Origin: Mycobacterium sp.
Lineage (GTDB): Bacteria; Actinomycetota; Actinomycetes; Mycobacteriales; Mycobacteriaceae
Assembly (NCBI RefSeq): GCF_002863225.1
Contig: NZ_PKEK01000050.1
Span: 147,099 to 211,098 of the forward strand
Direction: 5' to 3'
DNA length: 64,000 bases
Positions 1 to 8,613 of this stretch are shown here, one piece after another. Within the stretch, counting starts at the first letter, position 1. Each line of letters begins with the position of its first letter. Below the pieces are notes generated by a model. The model was not told the DNA's origin and made no database searches. It saw nothing but the letters and a program-made list of their open reading frames with translations. Both the position numbers and the translations under genes were made by a program.

Positions 1-237
1 ATCCTCACCGACGAGATCGGACACGTCGGATACTGCGCCTCGCGTTGTACACGACCTGAACGAGCGTTGATGCGTCGTCTGTACCCGCTCGTAGGAAGAA
101 TGATCGCTCGCCAGACCGCGGAAATCATTCAGCTTGTCGATCGCGACAAGCTTCTCGCCAGGTTGCAGGAGCCATTCGACATCGGCGCGCTGACCGCCGG
201 ACTCCGGACCGAAAGCTACTTGATCCGACAGCCCTGA
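1..237 (+). CDS. C-terminal end of a possible ferritin-like diiron protein (5' truncated by window)
   Basis: An open frame runs from the first base to TGA at 235-237, giving the last 78 residues of a protein that starts before the window. Near its start it has an EIGH motif (DEIGHVGY), the kind of Glu-x-x-His pair that ends a four-helix ferritin-like diiron site, followed by charged, probably helical sequence. That motif is the only functional clue. Family membership is an inference and the fragment is too short to name a substrate. It ends 4 bases from the stop of the small convergent gene. Confidence 0.4.
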   Translation: MLTDEIGHVGYCASRCTRPERALMRRLYPLVGRMIARQTAEIIQLVDRDKLLARLQEPFDIGALTAGLRTESYLIRQP

Positions 238-241
238 GCGC

Positions 242-436
242 TCAGCGACTGCGGTAGTGCTCGAGCGCGTCGATCATGCCGGCCAGCCGCCGTTCCATCA
301 GTTCGTCTCCCTCGCCTGCGTCGATCTTCTTTGTGACCTCTTCGATCTCGGCAACGAGACGCTCAGCCGCCTCGCCGCGAGTCAGGAGATCCTGGTCGAC
401 CCAGTCATCTTGTGGAATGCGGTCGCTTGGGTCCAT
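242..436 (-). CDS. Small acidic hypothetical protein (64 aa)
   Basis: ATG start at 436, stop at 242. The product is very acidic and charged (DDW near the N-terminus, EIEEV in the middle, LEHYRSR at the C-terminus) and looks like a short helical or coiled-coil cytosolic protein. It has no membrane segment and no motif that I recognise. It is divergent from the amidohydrolase gene across a 104-base gap. A weak GAAGG-type ribosome site precedes the ATG. I accept it as a gene because start, codon use and position fit; function is unknown. Confidence 0.5.
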   Translation of the reverse strand: MDPSDRIPQDDWVDQDLLTRGEAAERLVAEIEEVTKKIDAGEGDELMERRLAGMIDALEHYRSR

Positions 437-540
437 GCTCGCCCTTCCGTTGAGCTCGCGGTATAGTCAAGTGATCAGAATCTGTTCAATTGTTCCGCAC
501 AGGATCGCAGCTTAACAGCTAAGACCGCGAAGGATCGACG

Positions 541-1845
541 ATGCCGTTGCAGCCCGCCATGAAGCTATTGTCCGTCGACGACCACCTGATCGAGCCTCCC
601 CACGTGTGGACCGATCGGTTGCCCAAGAAATATGTTGAGGACGGCCCGCGCATCGTGGAGTTTCCCCGCGAGGGCAGGCCGCCCATGCATCAGTGGGTCT
701 ACGAGGGTCGCAGTTATCCCAACATCGGGTTGAACGCGGTCGCCGGTAAGTCGCCTGAGGAATTCGGTGTCGACCCGGTGCGCTACGACGACATGATTCC
801 GGGCTGCTACGACCCGAAAGCGCGCTTGGCCGACATGGACATCGACGGTGTGCATGCCATGCTCTGCTTCCCGTCCTTCCCGAGATTCTGCGGCACGGTG
901 TTCCTCGAGGGAACAGACAAGGACCTCGCGCTGCTCAGTGTGCAAGCGTGGAACGACTTTTCGCTCGACGAATGGTGTGCCACCGACCCCGCTCGCTTCA
1001 TTCCGATGATGATCAGCCCGCTGTGGGACACCCAGTTGATGGTCGCTGAGATCGAGCGCAACGCGGCCAAGGGCTGTCGCGCGGTAGGACTGCCCGACAA
1101 CCCGATGAATTTGGGTCTGCCGAGTTTCCACACCCCGCATTGGGATCCAGTCTGGTCCGCCTTGGAGGAGACGAACATGACGGCCGTCATGCACTTCGGT
1201 TCGGGCGGCATGCCACCGTCGACGGCGCCCGAGGCTCCGTTCGCGGTCATGGTCACGTTGATGGGCACGACATCGATGGCCGCGGCCATCGAGTTGGTCT
1301 TCTCACCGGTCTTCCACAAGCACCCCAACCTCAAAGTGGCGTTCTCGGAGGGTGGGATCGGCTGGATGCCCTATCTGGTCGAACGCGCCGACTACGTCTG
1401 GCGTAAGCACAAGTACTACCAGAACATCCACCCCACTGTCGCACCGTCAGAGCTGTTCCGCCGCAACATCACCGGCTGTTTCATCGAGGACGAAGTCGGC
1501 GTGGCGATGCGCCATCAGATCGGGATCGACAACATCACCTGGGAGTGCGACTACCCACACTCCGACTCCTTCTGGCCCAAGAGCCGCGCCCGTGCTGAGG
1601 AGATGCTGGCGTCGGTGCCCGACGACGAAGCGGCCAAGATCGTCGAACTCAACGCCCGACGCTGGTATGCGTTCCCCGAAGAGGGCTTCAAGGCCTCTAC
1701 CGCCGACAGTGGCTGGCGGCCGAACAACGGCGAGCCGCCGGACTACGACTACGACGCGGTGATGTCAGACCATGGCGGCGTCGGCTACGGCGCTTTCATA
1801 GAGAACCTCGCCAAGCAGATGGCTAACAAGGAACAGAAGAGCTAA
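541..1845 (+). CDS. Amidohydrolase family protein (434 aa)
   Basis: Metal-dependent hydrolase of the amidohydrolase-2 (PF04909) TIM-barrel type. The N-terminal VDDHLIEPP carries the Asp-x-His metal pair (residues 13-15). A middle MHFGSGG contributes a further His, and the C-terminal stretch around residues 334-346 (WECDYPHSDSFWP) holds the Asp typical of this family. Such proteins hydrolyse or decarboxylate ring-derived acids, and mycobacteria carry many next to lipid and steroid genes. The substrate here is unknown. AAGGA lies just before the ATG at 541. The gene ends 4 bases into the convergent cyclase gene. Confidence 0.85.
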   Translation: MPLQPAMKLLSVDDHLIEPPHVWTDRLPKKYVEDGPRIVEFPREGRPPMHQWVYEGRSYPNIGLNAVAGKSPEEFGVDPVRYDDMIPGCYDPKARLADMDIDGVHAMLCFPSFPRFCGTVFLEGTDKDLALLSVQAWNDFSLDEWCATDPARFIPMMISPLWDTQLMVAEIERNAAKGCRAVGLPDNPMNLGLPSFHTPHWDPVWSALEETNMTAVMHFGSGGMPPSTAPEAPFAVMVTLMGTTSMAAAIELVFSPVFHKHPNLKVAFSEGGIGWMPYLVERADYVWRKHKYYQNIHPTVAPSELFRRNITGCFIEDEVGVAMRHQIGIDNITWECDYPHSDSFWPKSRARAEEMLASVPDDEAAKIVELNARRWYAFPEEGFKASTADSGWRPNNGEPPDYDYDAVMSDHGGVGYGAFIENLAKQMANKEQKS

Positions 1846-3317
1846 CCTAGCGGCGTCGCAATATCGGTCGCGGTGTCGCGTCCGCGCAGGGTCCGCGCCG
1901 CAACCACTTGCCAGTGAGCGGTCTCCCGGTCTCCGGCAAGTGCCAGTGCGGTGCCCGAGGCAGCCACCCCGCCTTCGGTTTTCGCGTACTCGGACAACCG
2001 TGCCGCCTCGTTGACCGGATCGCCGATGACCGTGTACTCGTAGCGGCGGAGATCGCCGACGTTACCCGCCACCGCAGTCCCGGCGGACACCCCGATTCCC
2101 GCCGACAGTCTTAGCCGACCCGAGGCCAGCGTTGCCGAAAGCTCACGTGCCGCAGCGAGCGCAGCACCCGCGTGATCCGGAATAGGTTGCGGTGCACCGA
2201 AGATCGCGAGTGCGGCATCTCCTTCGAATTTATTGACCCAGCCGCGATGCCTTTCGACGATGTCGACGACCACGGCGAAGAACTCGTTGAGCAGCGCGAC
2301 GAGATCCTGGGGCGGCATGTCCAGCGCCATGCGCGTCGATCCGACCAGGTCGACGAACACCACAGCCACTTCGCAGTTCACCCCGCCCATCTGCGGAGCG
2401 GAAGACTCCTCGGCAAGCCGTGCAACCTCCCGGCCGACCTGGCGACCGAAAAGGTCACGCAACCGTTCCCGCCCTCGCAGACCCTCGGCCATTGAGTTGA
2501 ACCCGGCCTGCATGCAAACCGAGCTCGGAGGCATCGAATACCGGCACAGTGACGTCGTAGTCGCCTTCTGCGATCCGCCCATACCGTCGCGCACCTCCTC
2601 GATCGGGTCCGCCGTTGTGGCACCGGTGAAGATCGTCACCGTCAATCCGCTGAGGACCGCCGCGCCGCCGAGACCGAGAACCGCCACCGCGAGCCGATCG
2701 CCGGGATAGTCGACGACCAGCGCGCTGGCAGCAACGAGAAGCAACATCAGCAACGGCACACCGGTGCCGACCACCCAGGCGGCTACTGCGCGCAGACGAA
2801 GGCCTGGACGCTGCTGCCTACTCGGCGGGTGCTCGGTGAGCACCGGTGCCACGTGGGGCCGAAGCACCCGGGTACACCACCAGTAGGTCAATGTCGCCGT
2901 CACCGTCCCGCCGAGCAACGTAGCGATACCCAACGTGGTCGCGAGCCACGGTCGCCTCACGTTCACGATTGCGAGCAGAACCGCCGCCGAAGTCCAGACG
3001 GTTGCACTGAGAAGCGTCAACCGAGCCGGGATCGTCATCAGCGCGGCGTGCCGAAAGGCTTCGGTCGCAGGTGCGCGCACCGTTGTCCAGCGAACCCCGA
3101 AGGCGCACGCCGGCGGAACGGCCGTTGCCACGAAGAGTGTTGCTGCGACGACATTGACGCGTAGTACGTCGGGCTCACCCAACGCCGCTCCGGTCGGAAG
3201 GGCACGCGAGGCCAGGACTCCGATCACCGCGGCGCCACACATGGTCGGCACCAGCGCACCCAACGCCAGCGCCAACCGCACGCCCGGACGCACAACGTGC
3301 TCCCGGCCGAGCGTCAT
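1842..3317 (-). CDS. Membrane class III adenylate cyclase with HAMP region (491 aa)
   Basis: Makes cAMP from ATP. The N-terminal half (about residues 15-240) is multi-pass membrane sequence, then a HAMP-like linker, then a catalytic domain from about residue 310. Catalytic residues are present: VFVDLVGST (first metal Asp), NKFEGD (Lys and second metal Asp), VIGDPVNEAARL (Asp, transition-state Asn and Arg). Residues about 246-269 read as non-homologous sequence, but a shifted frame of the same DNA (2511-2583) encodes HAMP-like AEGDYDVTVPVFDASELGL. A lost base and a gained base cancel, so the downstream frame is intact. The start abuts the SMP-30 gene stop at 3317. Confidence 0.85.
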   Translation of the reverse strand: MTLGREHVVRPGVRLALALGALVPTMCGAAVIGVLASRALPTGAALGEPDVLRVNVVAATLFVATAVPPACAFGVRWTTVRAPATEAFRHAALMTIPARLTLLSATVWTSAAVLLAIVNVRRPWLATTLGIATLLGGTVTATLTYWWCTRVLRPHVAPVLTEHPPSRQQRPGLRLRAVAAWVVGTGVPLLMLLLVAASALVVDYPGDRLAVAVLGLGGAAVLSGLTVTIFTGATTADPIEEVRDGMGGSQKATTTSLCRYSMPPSSVCMQAGFNSMAEGLRGRERLRDLFGRQVGREVARLAEESSAPQMGGVNCEVAVVFVDLVGSTRMALDMPPQDLVALLNEFFAVVVDIVERHRGWVNKFEGDAALAIFGAPQPIPDHAGAALAAARELSATLASGRLRLSAGIGVSAGTAVAGNVGDLRRYEYTVIGDPVNEAARLSEYAKTEGGVAASGTALALAGDRETAHWQVVAARTLRGRDTATDIATPLG

Positions 3318-4258
3318 CAGGACTGCGATGTGGTGAGAGCCGATCGCCAGTCGGTGATCGCCATCAGCCGGCCAGTCGACGCGAGCGTGAGAAAGAGCGT
3401 CCGTTCGTCATTGCCGAGGGTGAGGTTGGTGGTCATGGGATCATCGAGCCGTAGCGCCCCCAGCAACTCTCCGGACGGCGAAAACGCCGTCACCCCACCG
3501 ACACCCAGAGTTGCCACCAGGATGGTGCCGTCACCCGCCACGCACAGCCCGTCCGCGCCACCGATGTTCAGCGGGCCCCCGCTCGGGACCGTCGCGAGAC
3601 CGCGACCGCCGGCGATGCGCCCAGGCCCGGACAGCTCGAACTCCCACACCCTGCGGGTGCGGGTTTCGGCGACGTAGACGCGGTTGCCGTCCGGTGACAG
3701 CGCGACTCCATTCGGCATTTCGAGGGGGTAGACCACCTCCTCGAGCCGACCGTCGGCCGTTCCGTAGAGCAATCCGGTCATGGTGCGGCTTCGTCCCTGC
3801 GTAGTGCCCCCGTCGGTGACGTAGAAGCCACCCTCGCGATCGACGGAGATGTCACTCGGCCGGACCAGAGGTGTCGAACGTCCACCCCGGGCGGTGAATT
3901 CGGTCGCAAGTGTCGTCACCGCACCATCGGGGTCGACGATTTGGAGTTGCGGCACAACCGGATCGCCGGCCGGGCCCACCGGCCGGAATAACTGAGCGCA
4001 GCCGGGAAGGTCATACGGCCACCAGCCGATCCCGAAGGTGGAGCCACCGTTCTGGCAGACCACCAGGCGGCCGTCGGGAAGCAACCCGACGCCGTTGGGG
4101 CCTCCCCCGACGTCGGCGAGGAGTTCGGCTGAGCCGTCGGGCTGCAGCCGCGTGATACGGCCGGCGGCCATCTCGGACACGACGACCGATCCGTCGGGGT
4201 AGGCGATCGGACTCTCCGGGAATTCGAGTCCCATTGTCAGACAATGAATCTCAACCAT
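3317..4258 (-). CDS. SMP-30/gluconolactonase-like beta-propeller protein (313 aa)
   Basis: Soluble six-bladed propeller of the SMP-30/gluconolactonase family, with repeated blade motifs such as GGPNGVGLLPDGRLVV, MPNGVALSPDGNRVY and GGADGLCVAGDGTILV. Members hydrolyse lactones and may open a lactone made by Baeyer-Villiger chemistry; that role is inferred. Upstream in-frame sequence exists, but the ATG at 4258 (MVEIHCL) fits because family similarity starts there and it overlaps the preceding SnoaL gene stop by 8 bases. Member of a minus-strand run of four genes with SnoaL and two SDRs. Confidence 0.8.
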   Translation of the reverse strand: MVEIHCLTMGLEFPESPIAYPDGSVVVSEMAAGRITRLQPDGSAELLADVGGGPNGVGLLPDGRLVVCQNGGSTFGIGWWPYDLPGCAQLFRPVGPAGDPVVPQLQIVDPDGAVTTLATEFTARGGRSTPLVRPSDISVDREGGFYVTDGGTTQGRSRTMTGLLYGTADGRLEEVVYPLEMPNGVALSPDGNRVYVAETRTRRVWEFELSGPGRIAGGRGLATVPSGGPLNIGGADGLCVAGDGTILVATLGVGGVTAFSPSGELLGALRLDDPMTTNLTLGNDERTLFLTLASTGRLMAITDWRSALTTSQS

Positions 4259-4781
4259 CCGCTCGGCTCCGCCACCAATCGGAGAACACCGGGTCGGCCA
4301 GCGGGATGTCACCGACCCCGATCTGGCTGCGCGGCCAGTTCGCGGCGTCCTGAGCGAAGGGTGAACGCTCGTGCCGTGTGCCGTACCAGAGCCGATGACG
4401 GCGGTGTGCAAACAGCCATCGGCCGTCGACCCGCTGGTAGCGGTCCTCGTAGCGGATCAGCTGATCGATGAATCCGTCGGCACGAGTCTGGGCATAACAG
4501 TGCGCCCACACTCGTCCGGTCGCAGAAGTCTCGTCCTGCAGATCGATCTGGTGATTGGCTACCAGGATGACCGCGAACAGGCTTCCATTCATACTCTCGG
4601 CCATAGCATTGCGCAGACCCTCGGGGCCATCTCCGTAGGCCCCGAAGCGCGCTGTCGGCGCGAACAAGTCCCCCATCGCGGCAGCGTCGCGCGCTTCGAC
4701 TGCGGAGGCGTACCGGATCGGCAGGGTGCGTATTTCGTCGCGAGCCAACAGCGCTGCGAGAGCCCTCTCACTCGCGGACAC
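4251..4781 (-). CDS. SnoaL-like / NTF2-fold protein (176 aa)
   Basis: Small alpha+beta cone-fold protein of the SnoaL-like group (PF13577). Seen: an N-terminal helix ending in a DEIRTLPIRYASAVEARD pattern, a middle LVANHQIDLQDET strand, and RYEDRYQRVDGRWLFAHRRH near the C-terminus, a typical NTF2-like hairpin. Relatives act as isomerases, cyclases or dehydratases on polyketide, steroid or aromatic substrates. The next gene upstream is an SDR, with one base between coding regions, so all four genes of the run are probably co-translated. Confidence 0.8.
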   Translation of the reverse strand: MSASERALAALLARDEIRTLPIRYASAVEARDAAAMGDLFAPTARFGAYGDGPEGLRNAMAESMNGSLFAVILVANHQIDLQDETSATGRVWAHCYAQTRADGFIDQLIRYEDRYQRVDGRWLFAHRRHRLWYGTRHERSPFAQDAANWPRSQIGVGDIPLADPVFSDWWRSRADG

Positions 4782-5558
4782 TCAGCCTCCCGTCACGTTG
4801 ATGTCTTGGCCGGTGATCGCCGCCGCCGCTTCCGAGGCGAGCCACATCGAGACTTCGGCGACTTCATCGGGTTGCACCAGCCGGCCCAGCTTGTTGAGTG
4901 CGGCGAGTCGCCGGCGGAGTGCGCCGGCGTCGATGCCGTCCTGCGCGGCGCGGCGTGCCACATAGTTGTCGAACAGCTCTCCCGCAACGCTTCCGACGAC
5001 GATCGTGTTGACCCGGATACCCGTCGTGCCGACCTCGAGCGCCAGCGTCTGGGCCAAGGCGGTCAGAGCGAGTTTGGCTGCCGCGTAGTGCGCCTTGCGC
5101 GGCTGCACGCTTCGCGCCGCGGCCGACGACACGAACTGCACGTTACCGTGTTGAGCGGGAATCATCGCCTGGCACAATGCTTCTCGCGTCAGTACCATCG
5201 GAGCGACAAGGTTGGTGGCCAGCACATCTCGCCAATTGGCTACCGTAGCTTCGCTCACCGCTTGGTCCGTTCCCGGAACAGCGGCGTTGTTGACGAGCAC
5301 GTCGAGCCGGGACCAGCGATCCATGACCGCGCCGACGACCTCGTGACATTGCGCTTCGTCCCGGATGTCGGCGACGTGCACGGCTGCGACGCCACCCTCA
5401 TCCGAGATGGCCTCCGCGGTCACCTCGAGTTCCTCAGATCGCCTTGCCACCAGCGCAACCCGAGCGCCGCGACGCGCGTAACGTCGTGCCAGCACTCGGC
5501 CGATCCCACCACTGGCGCCGGTGATCACCGCCACCTGCCCCGCGAACTCGGCATCCAT
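4782..5558 (-). CDS. Short-chain dehydrogenase/reductase (258 aa)
   Basis: Classical NAD(P)-dependent SDR. TGASGGIG near the N-terminus binds the dinucleotide, NNAA follows at about residue 90, and the catalytic Ser and Tyr-x-x-x-Lys are in VSSAAARS and HYAAAKLA. The C-terminus ends in ITGQDINVTGG. It probably oxidises or reduces a hydroxyl on a ring or acyl-CoA substrate. It lies between a SnoaL gene and a second SDR on the minus strand. Substrate unknown. Confidence 0.88.
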   Translation of the reverse strand: MDAEFAGQVAVITGASGGIGRVLARRYARRGARVALVARRSEELEVTAEAISDEGGVAAVHVADIRDEAQCHEVVGAVMDRWSRLDVLVNNAAVPGTDQAVSEATVANWRDVLATNLVAPMVLTREALCQAMIPAQHGNVQFVSSAAARSVQPRKAHYAAAKLALTALAQTLALEVGTTGIRVNTIVVGSVAGELFDNYVARRAAQDGIDAGALRRRLAALNKLGRLVQPDEVAEVSMWLASEAAAAITGQDINVTGG

Positions 5559-5564
5559 TCCGCA

Positions 5565-6386
5565 CTAGCCGTCCAGCAGCATCTTCGCCATCGGCGTGCC
5601 CGCCGGGAACACCTCGGTGATGCCCGCGCTGAGATAACCCGAGTCGGTCACCATGGTGATGCCGGTGATCACGCTGGCGGCGTCGCTGCACAGAAACAGC
5701 AGCGGGTAGGCCTGTTCCATGGGCGTCGCCGCCTCCACTCCGACTTTCGCGCGGTAATCAGCGCCGAAATCGAGCCATAGATCGGCATTCGCCTGTGCCA
5801 GCGGGGTGTCGGTGGGGCCGGGACAGATCGCGTTGATGCGGATACCGTCGGTGAGGAGGTCCATGGCTTCCCGCGCTACGTAGGCGCACACCGCCTGTTT
5901 GGTGAACATGTAATGCGCGCAGCCATTGTCGATCGCCCATGCCGTGGCAGTATCGAAATCCTTGATACCGAGAAACTCGTTGAGCTGCGGCATGTTCGAC
6001 CGCCACGCCAGGCCCGCAGCCGACGATATGAACCCGATCGCAGCACCGCGCGCGAGCATGCCTTGCTCGCGCAAGCGCTCGATGAGGTAACGGTGTCCGA
6101 TGAAGTTGATCCGCTCGATGCCGGGCCCGTCGGCTACGCCCGCACACGCGAAGAGAGCATGGACGGGACCCCCGCCCTCCGCCACCGCGGCGTCAATGCT
6201 TTTGCGATCCGCCAGATTCACCCGGATGACGTTGACGTCGGGTAGATCGCAGTCGGCGTAGTCCATGACGACGACCTCGGCGCCCGCATCCTGAGCCAGC
6301 CGAGCGACGGCATTACCCATCCCGGTGGACCCACCGACGACGAGAACACGCTTGCCTTCGTAGGAGAAGGCGTCGAACAGGCCCAT
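5565..6386 (-). CDS. SDR family oxidoreductase, hydroxysteroid-dehydrogenase-like (273 aa)
   Basis: Rossmann-fold oxidoreductase with VVGGSTGMG at the N-terminus, an ISSAAGLAW serine region and the catalytic YMFTK. Its layout, with a long insert before the Tyr and a short C-terminal lobe, resembles bacterial 3-alpha-hydroxysteroid dehydrogenase-type SDRs. An upstream in-frame ATG exists at 6461, but the start at 6386 (MGLFDAFSYEG) has a GGAGG ribosome site 6 bases upstream and places the Rossmann motif correctly. Divergent from the APH gene at 6468. Confidence 0.83.
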   Translation of the reverse strand: MGLFDAFSYEGKRVLVVGGSTGMGNAVARLAQDAGAEVVVMDYADCDLPDVNVIRVNLADRKSIDAAVAEGGGPVHALFACAGVADGPGIERINFIGHRYLIERLREQGMLARGAAIGFISSAAGLAWRSNMPQLNEFLGIKDFDTATAWAIDNGCAHYMFTKQAVCAYVAREAMDLLTDGIRINAICPGPTDTPLAQANADLWLDFGADYRAKVGVEAATPMEQAYPLLFLCSDAASVITGITMVTDSGYLSAGITEVFPAGTPMAKMLLDG

Positions 6387-6467
6387 GGTGCCTCCACTGC
6401 AGTTGCCACCACCGGTGGGCGGCCGAATCCAGTCACTACAAGAGCACATCATCTGTACCATTGTCTA

Positions 6468-7808
6468 GTGAGACAAGCCGACATGGACGCCGTCGTCGAG
6501 GCGTCGATCTCAGCGAACGTCGGGCCGGTTCGCACCATCTCACGCCAACAGCGTTGGCGGCCCGCGTGGTTCGTCACCGCTGACCGCGGGGGTCGGGATA
6601 TCGGGCTCTACGTCCGAGGCGACCGCGAAGGATTCGGCTTCGCCACCGTCGCAGCAGAAGCGTCGATCCTCCGGGTTCTGGAGGCGCACGGCATTCCGGT
6701 CCCGCACGTTCACGGCGAGATCACCGAATTGTCAGCGGTCGTGATGGATCTGCTTCCGGGTGCACCGAATCCGGTCGATGCAAACGATCCTCGTGAGCTC
6801 GACGCAGTCATGGACGACTACATCGACGCCCTCGTTCGAGCGCACGCCATCGATCCGGCGGCGTTCGACGCTGCGGGACTGAGCGTTCCCGTCGGTACGC
6901 AGGCAATCGCACTCGACTACTTCGAGACCTTCGTGTCGCGGTACCGGAAATTCAAGCAGCGTCCGGAACCGTTGCTGGAGTTCGCGATCGGATGGCTGCG
7001 CCGCAACGTCCCGAAAGACCCCTCGACCCCGAAGTTCGTTCTCGGTGACATCGGTCAGTACATGCACGCCGACGGTCGGATCACCGGCCTGATCGACCTC
7101 GAACTGGCCCACATCGGCGACGCCTCGCACGATCTCGCGGGCCTGCGGTTGCGCAACGTGACTGAGCCGATGGGCGATCTGGGTCGAGTGCTGCGGCGTT
7201 ACGCAGAGGCATCCGGCACCCCGTTGAATCGGGCCGCGATCGAGTTCCACACCGCGAAATTCGCACTGTGCACGCCGCTGGGTGTCGCGATCGTTCTGCA
7301 CCTGGACCTGCCGATGACCGACATCGTCCAGTACATCGAGTGGTTCCACCTGCTGGCGCTGCACGCGATCGAATCGATTGCACAACAAGCCGGCGTCGCG
7401 CTCTCGGACGTGTCGCTACCCGAGCCGCAACCGACGGCCTACCCGGGTGCCGTTACCGGGCTGGCGACGATGATCGAGTCACTCGCGGTGCCCGCCGGCA
7501 TCGCCGAGTATCAGAGGACGTCCGTGGCGAACGTCGCGCGGCTGTGCCATCGCGTCAGCGAGTACGCTCACGCCGTCGACACCGCCGACCTCGATGACTT
7601 GGCGCGGCTGCTCGGTAGCCGTCCCACCGACCGCGCGGCAGGCGATCAGGCGCTCGAGGAATTCGTCCGCAACGCGGCGCCGGACCGCGACGCCGCACTG
7701 ATCGAGCTGCTGCACCGCCGGGTGATGCGGCAACTGTTGCTCGTCGAGCCGCTCCTCACCGGAGGACGGATCGGGCATGTGACGCCACTGAGTGACCTGC
7801 TCGACTGA
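6468..7808 (+). CDS. Phosphotransferase (APH) family protein, acyl-CoA-dehydrogenase-associated type (446 aa)
   Basis: Protein-kinase-like APH fold. The catalytic loop reads LGDIGQYMH and the metal loop LIDLELAHIGD. The usual HGD of aminoglycoside phosphotransferases is LGD here: Asp is kept and His is lost. Mycobacterial relatives sit beside acyl-CoA dehydrogenases and are thought to phosphorylate hydroxyacyl substrates, not drugs. A C-terminal extension of about 130 residues is helical. GTG at 6468 is used; an ATG at 6483 is possible. Divergent from the SDR gene across 81 bases. Confidence 0.78.
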   Translation: MRQADMDAVVEASISANVGPVRTISRQQRWRPAWFVTADRGGRDIGLYVRGDREGFGFATVAAEASILRVLEAHGIPVPHVHGEITELSAVVMDLLPGAPNPVDANDPRELDAVMDDYIDALVRAHAIDPAAFDAAGLSVPVGTQAIALDYFETFVSRYRKFKQRPEPLLEFAIGWLRRNVPKDPSTPKFVLGDIGQYMHADGRITGLIDLELAHIGDASHDLAGLRLRNVTEPMGDLGRVLRRYAEASGTPLNRAAIEFHTAKFALCTPLGVAIVLHLDLPMTDIVQYIEWFHLLALHAIESIAQQAGVALSDVSLPEPQPTAYPGAVTGLATMIESLAVPAGIAEYQRTSVANVARLCHRVSEYAHAVDTADLDDLARLLGSRPTDRAAGDQALEEFVRNAAPDRDAALIELLHRRVMRQLLLVEPLLTGGRIGHVTPLSDLLD

Positions 7809-7812
7809 GCGC

Positions 7813-8613
7813 TCAGCGGCCCTGGAAGCGGGGCTCGCGCTTCTCGGCGAACGCGGCGACGCCCTCGGTGACGTCATCAGTGCCCGCGACTTGCTCGACG
7901 AGCAGAGCCTCGGTGTGGAACGCCGCCGCCCGGTCGACGTCGAGCGCCTGGTTGAGCATCGCTTTGGCCGCCGCGATGGCTCGGGTCGGCCCGGTAGCCA
8001 ATCGCTGGGCCCACTCCGTGGCGAGTGCCTCCAATTCGCGGTGGTCGGCGACAATTTCGTTGATCAGGCCGATGCGATGCGCTTCGGCAGCCGACAGTTC
8101 CTCGCCGAACAGGATCAGCCGCTTGGCGACGTTGAAGGGGACCTTGCGGGTGAGCAGGTAGGCCGCGCCACCGTCCGGGGCCAGACCGCGCCGCACGAAC
8201 AGCTCGATCAGGGTCGCGCTTTCGACAGCGACGACGAGGTCGCACGCGAGCACCATGCTCGCGCCGACGCCGGCAGCGACACCGTTCAAGGCGCAGATCA
8301 CCGGTTTCTCGCAGTCCAGTAGTGCCGTGACCACAGCCTGCGAACCCATCCGCAGGATCCTGGCGGCGTCGCCGGCGTTACGGTCCTGGCTGGGCCGCAT
8401 GTTTGGATCACGAAGGTTCGGTCCGGTGCAGAAGTGGCGCGCACCGCTTGCCGTGAACACAACGGCGCGGACCTCCGGGTCACCCGATGCGGAGAGCAGG
8501 TTGTCGATGAGGTCGCGTTGCATCGCCCGCGTCACGGAATTGCCGACTTCCGGACGATCGAGCACCAGCCAGCGCACCCCGTGCTCGGTGCGGACGGTCA
8601 GACCGGTGCTCAC
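7813..8613 (-). CDS. Enoyl-CoA hydratase/isomerase family protein (266 aa)
   Basis: Crotonase-fold enzyme. The first oxyanion loop is HFCTGPNLRD and the second is NGVAAGVGASMVLACDL; PDGGAAYLL follows. Acts on enoyl-CoA intermediates of beta-oxidation in the cytosol. Start GTG at 8613 overlaps the P450 stop as GTGA, so the two genes are translationally coupled; longer upstream in-frame sequence lies inside the P450 gene and is rejected. The stop lies 5 bases from the APH gene stop on the other strand. Confidence 0.85.
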   Translation of the reverse strand: MSTGLTVRTEHGVRWLVLDRPEVGNSVTRAMQRDLIDNLLSASGDPEVRAVVFTASGARHFCTGPNLRDPNMRPSQDRNAGDAARILRMGSQAVVTALLDCEKPVICALNGVAAGVGASMVLACDLVVAVESATLIELFVRRGLAPDGGAAYLLTRKVPFNVAKRLILFGEELSAAEAHRIGLINEIVADHRELEALATEWAQRLATGPTRAIAAAKAMLNQALDVDRAAAFHTEALLVEQVAGTDDVTEGVAAFAEKREPRFQGR

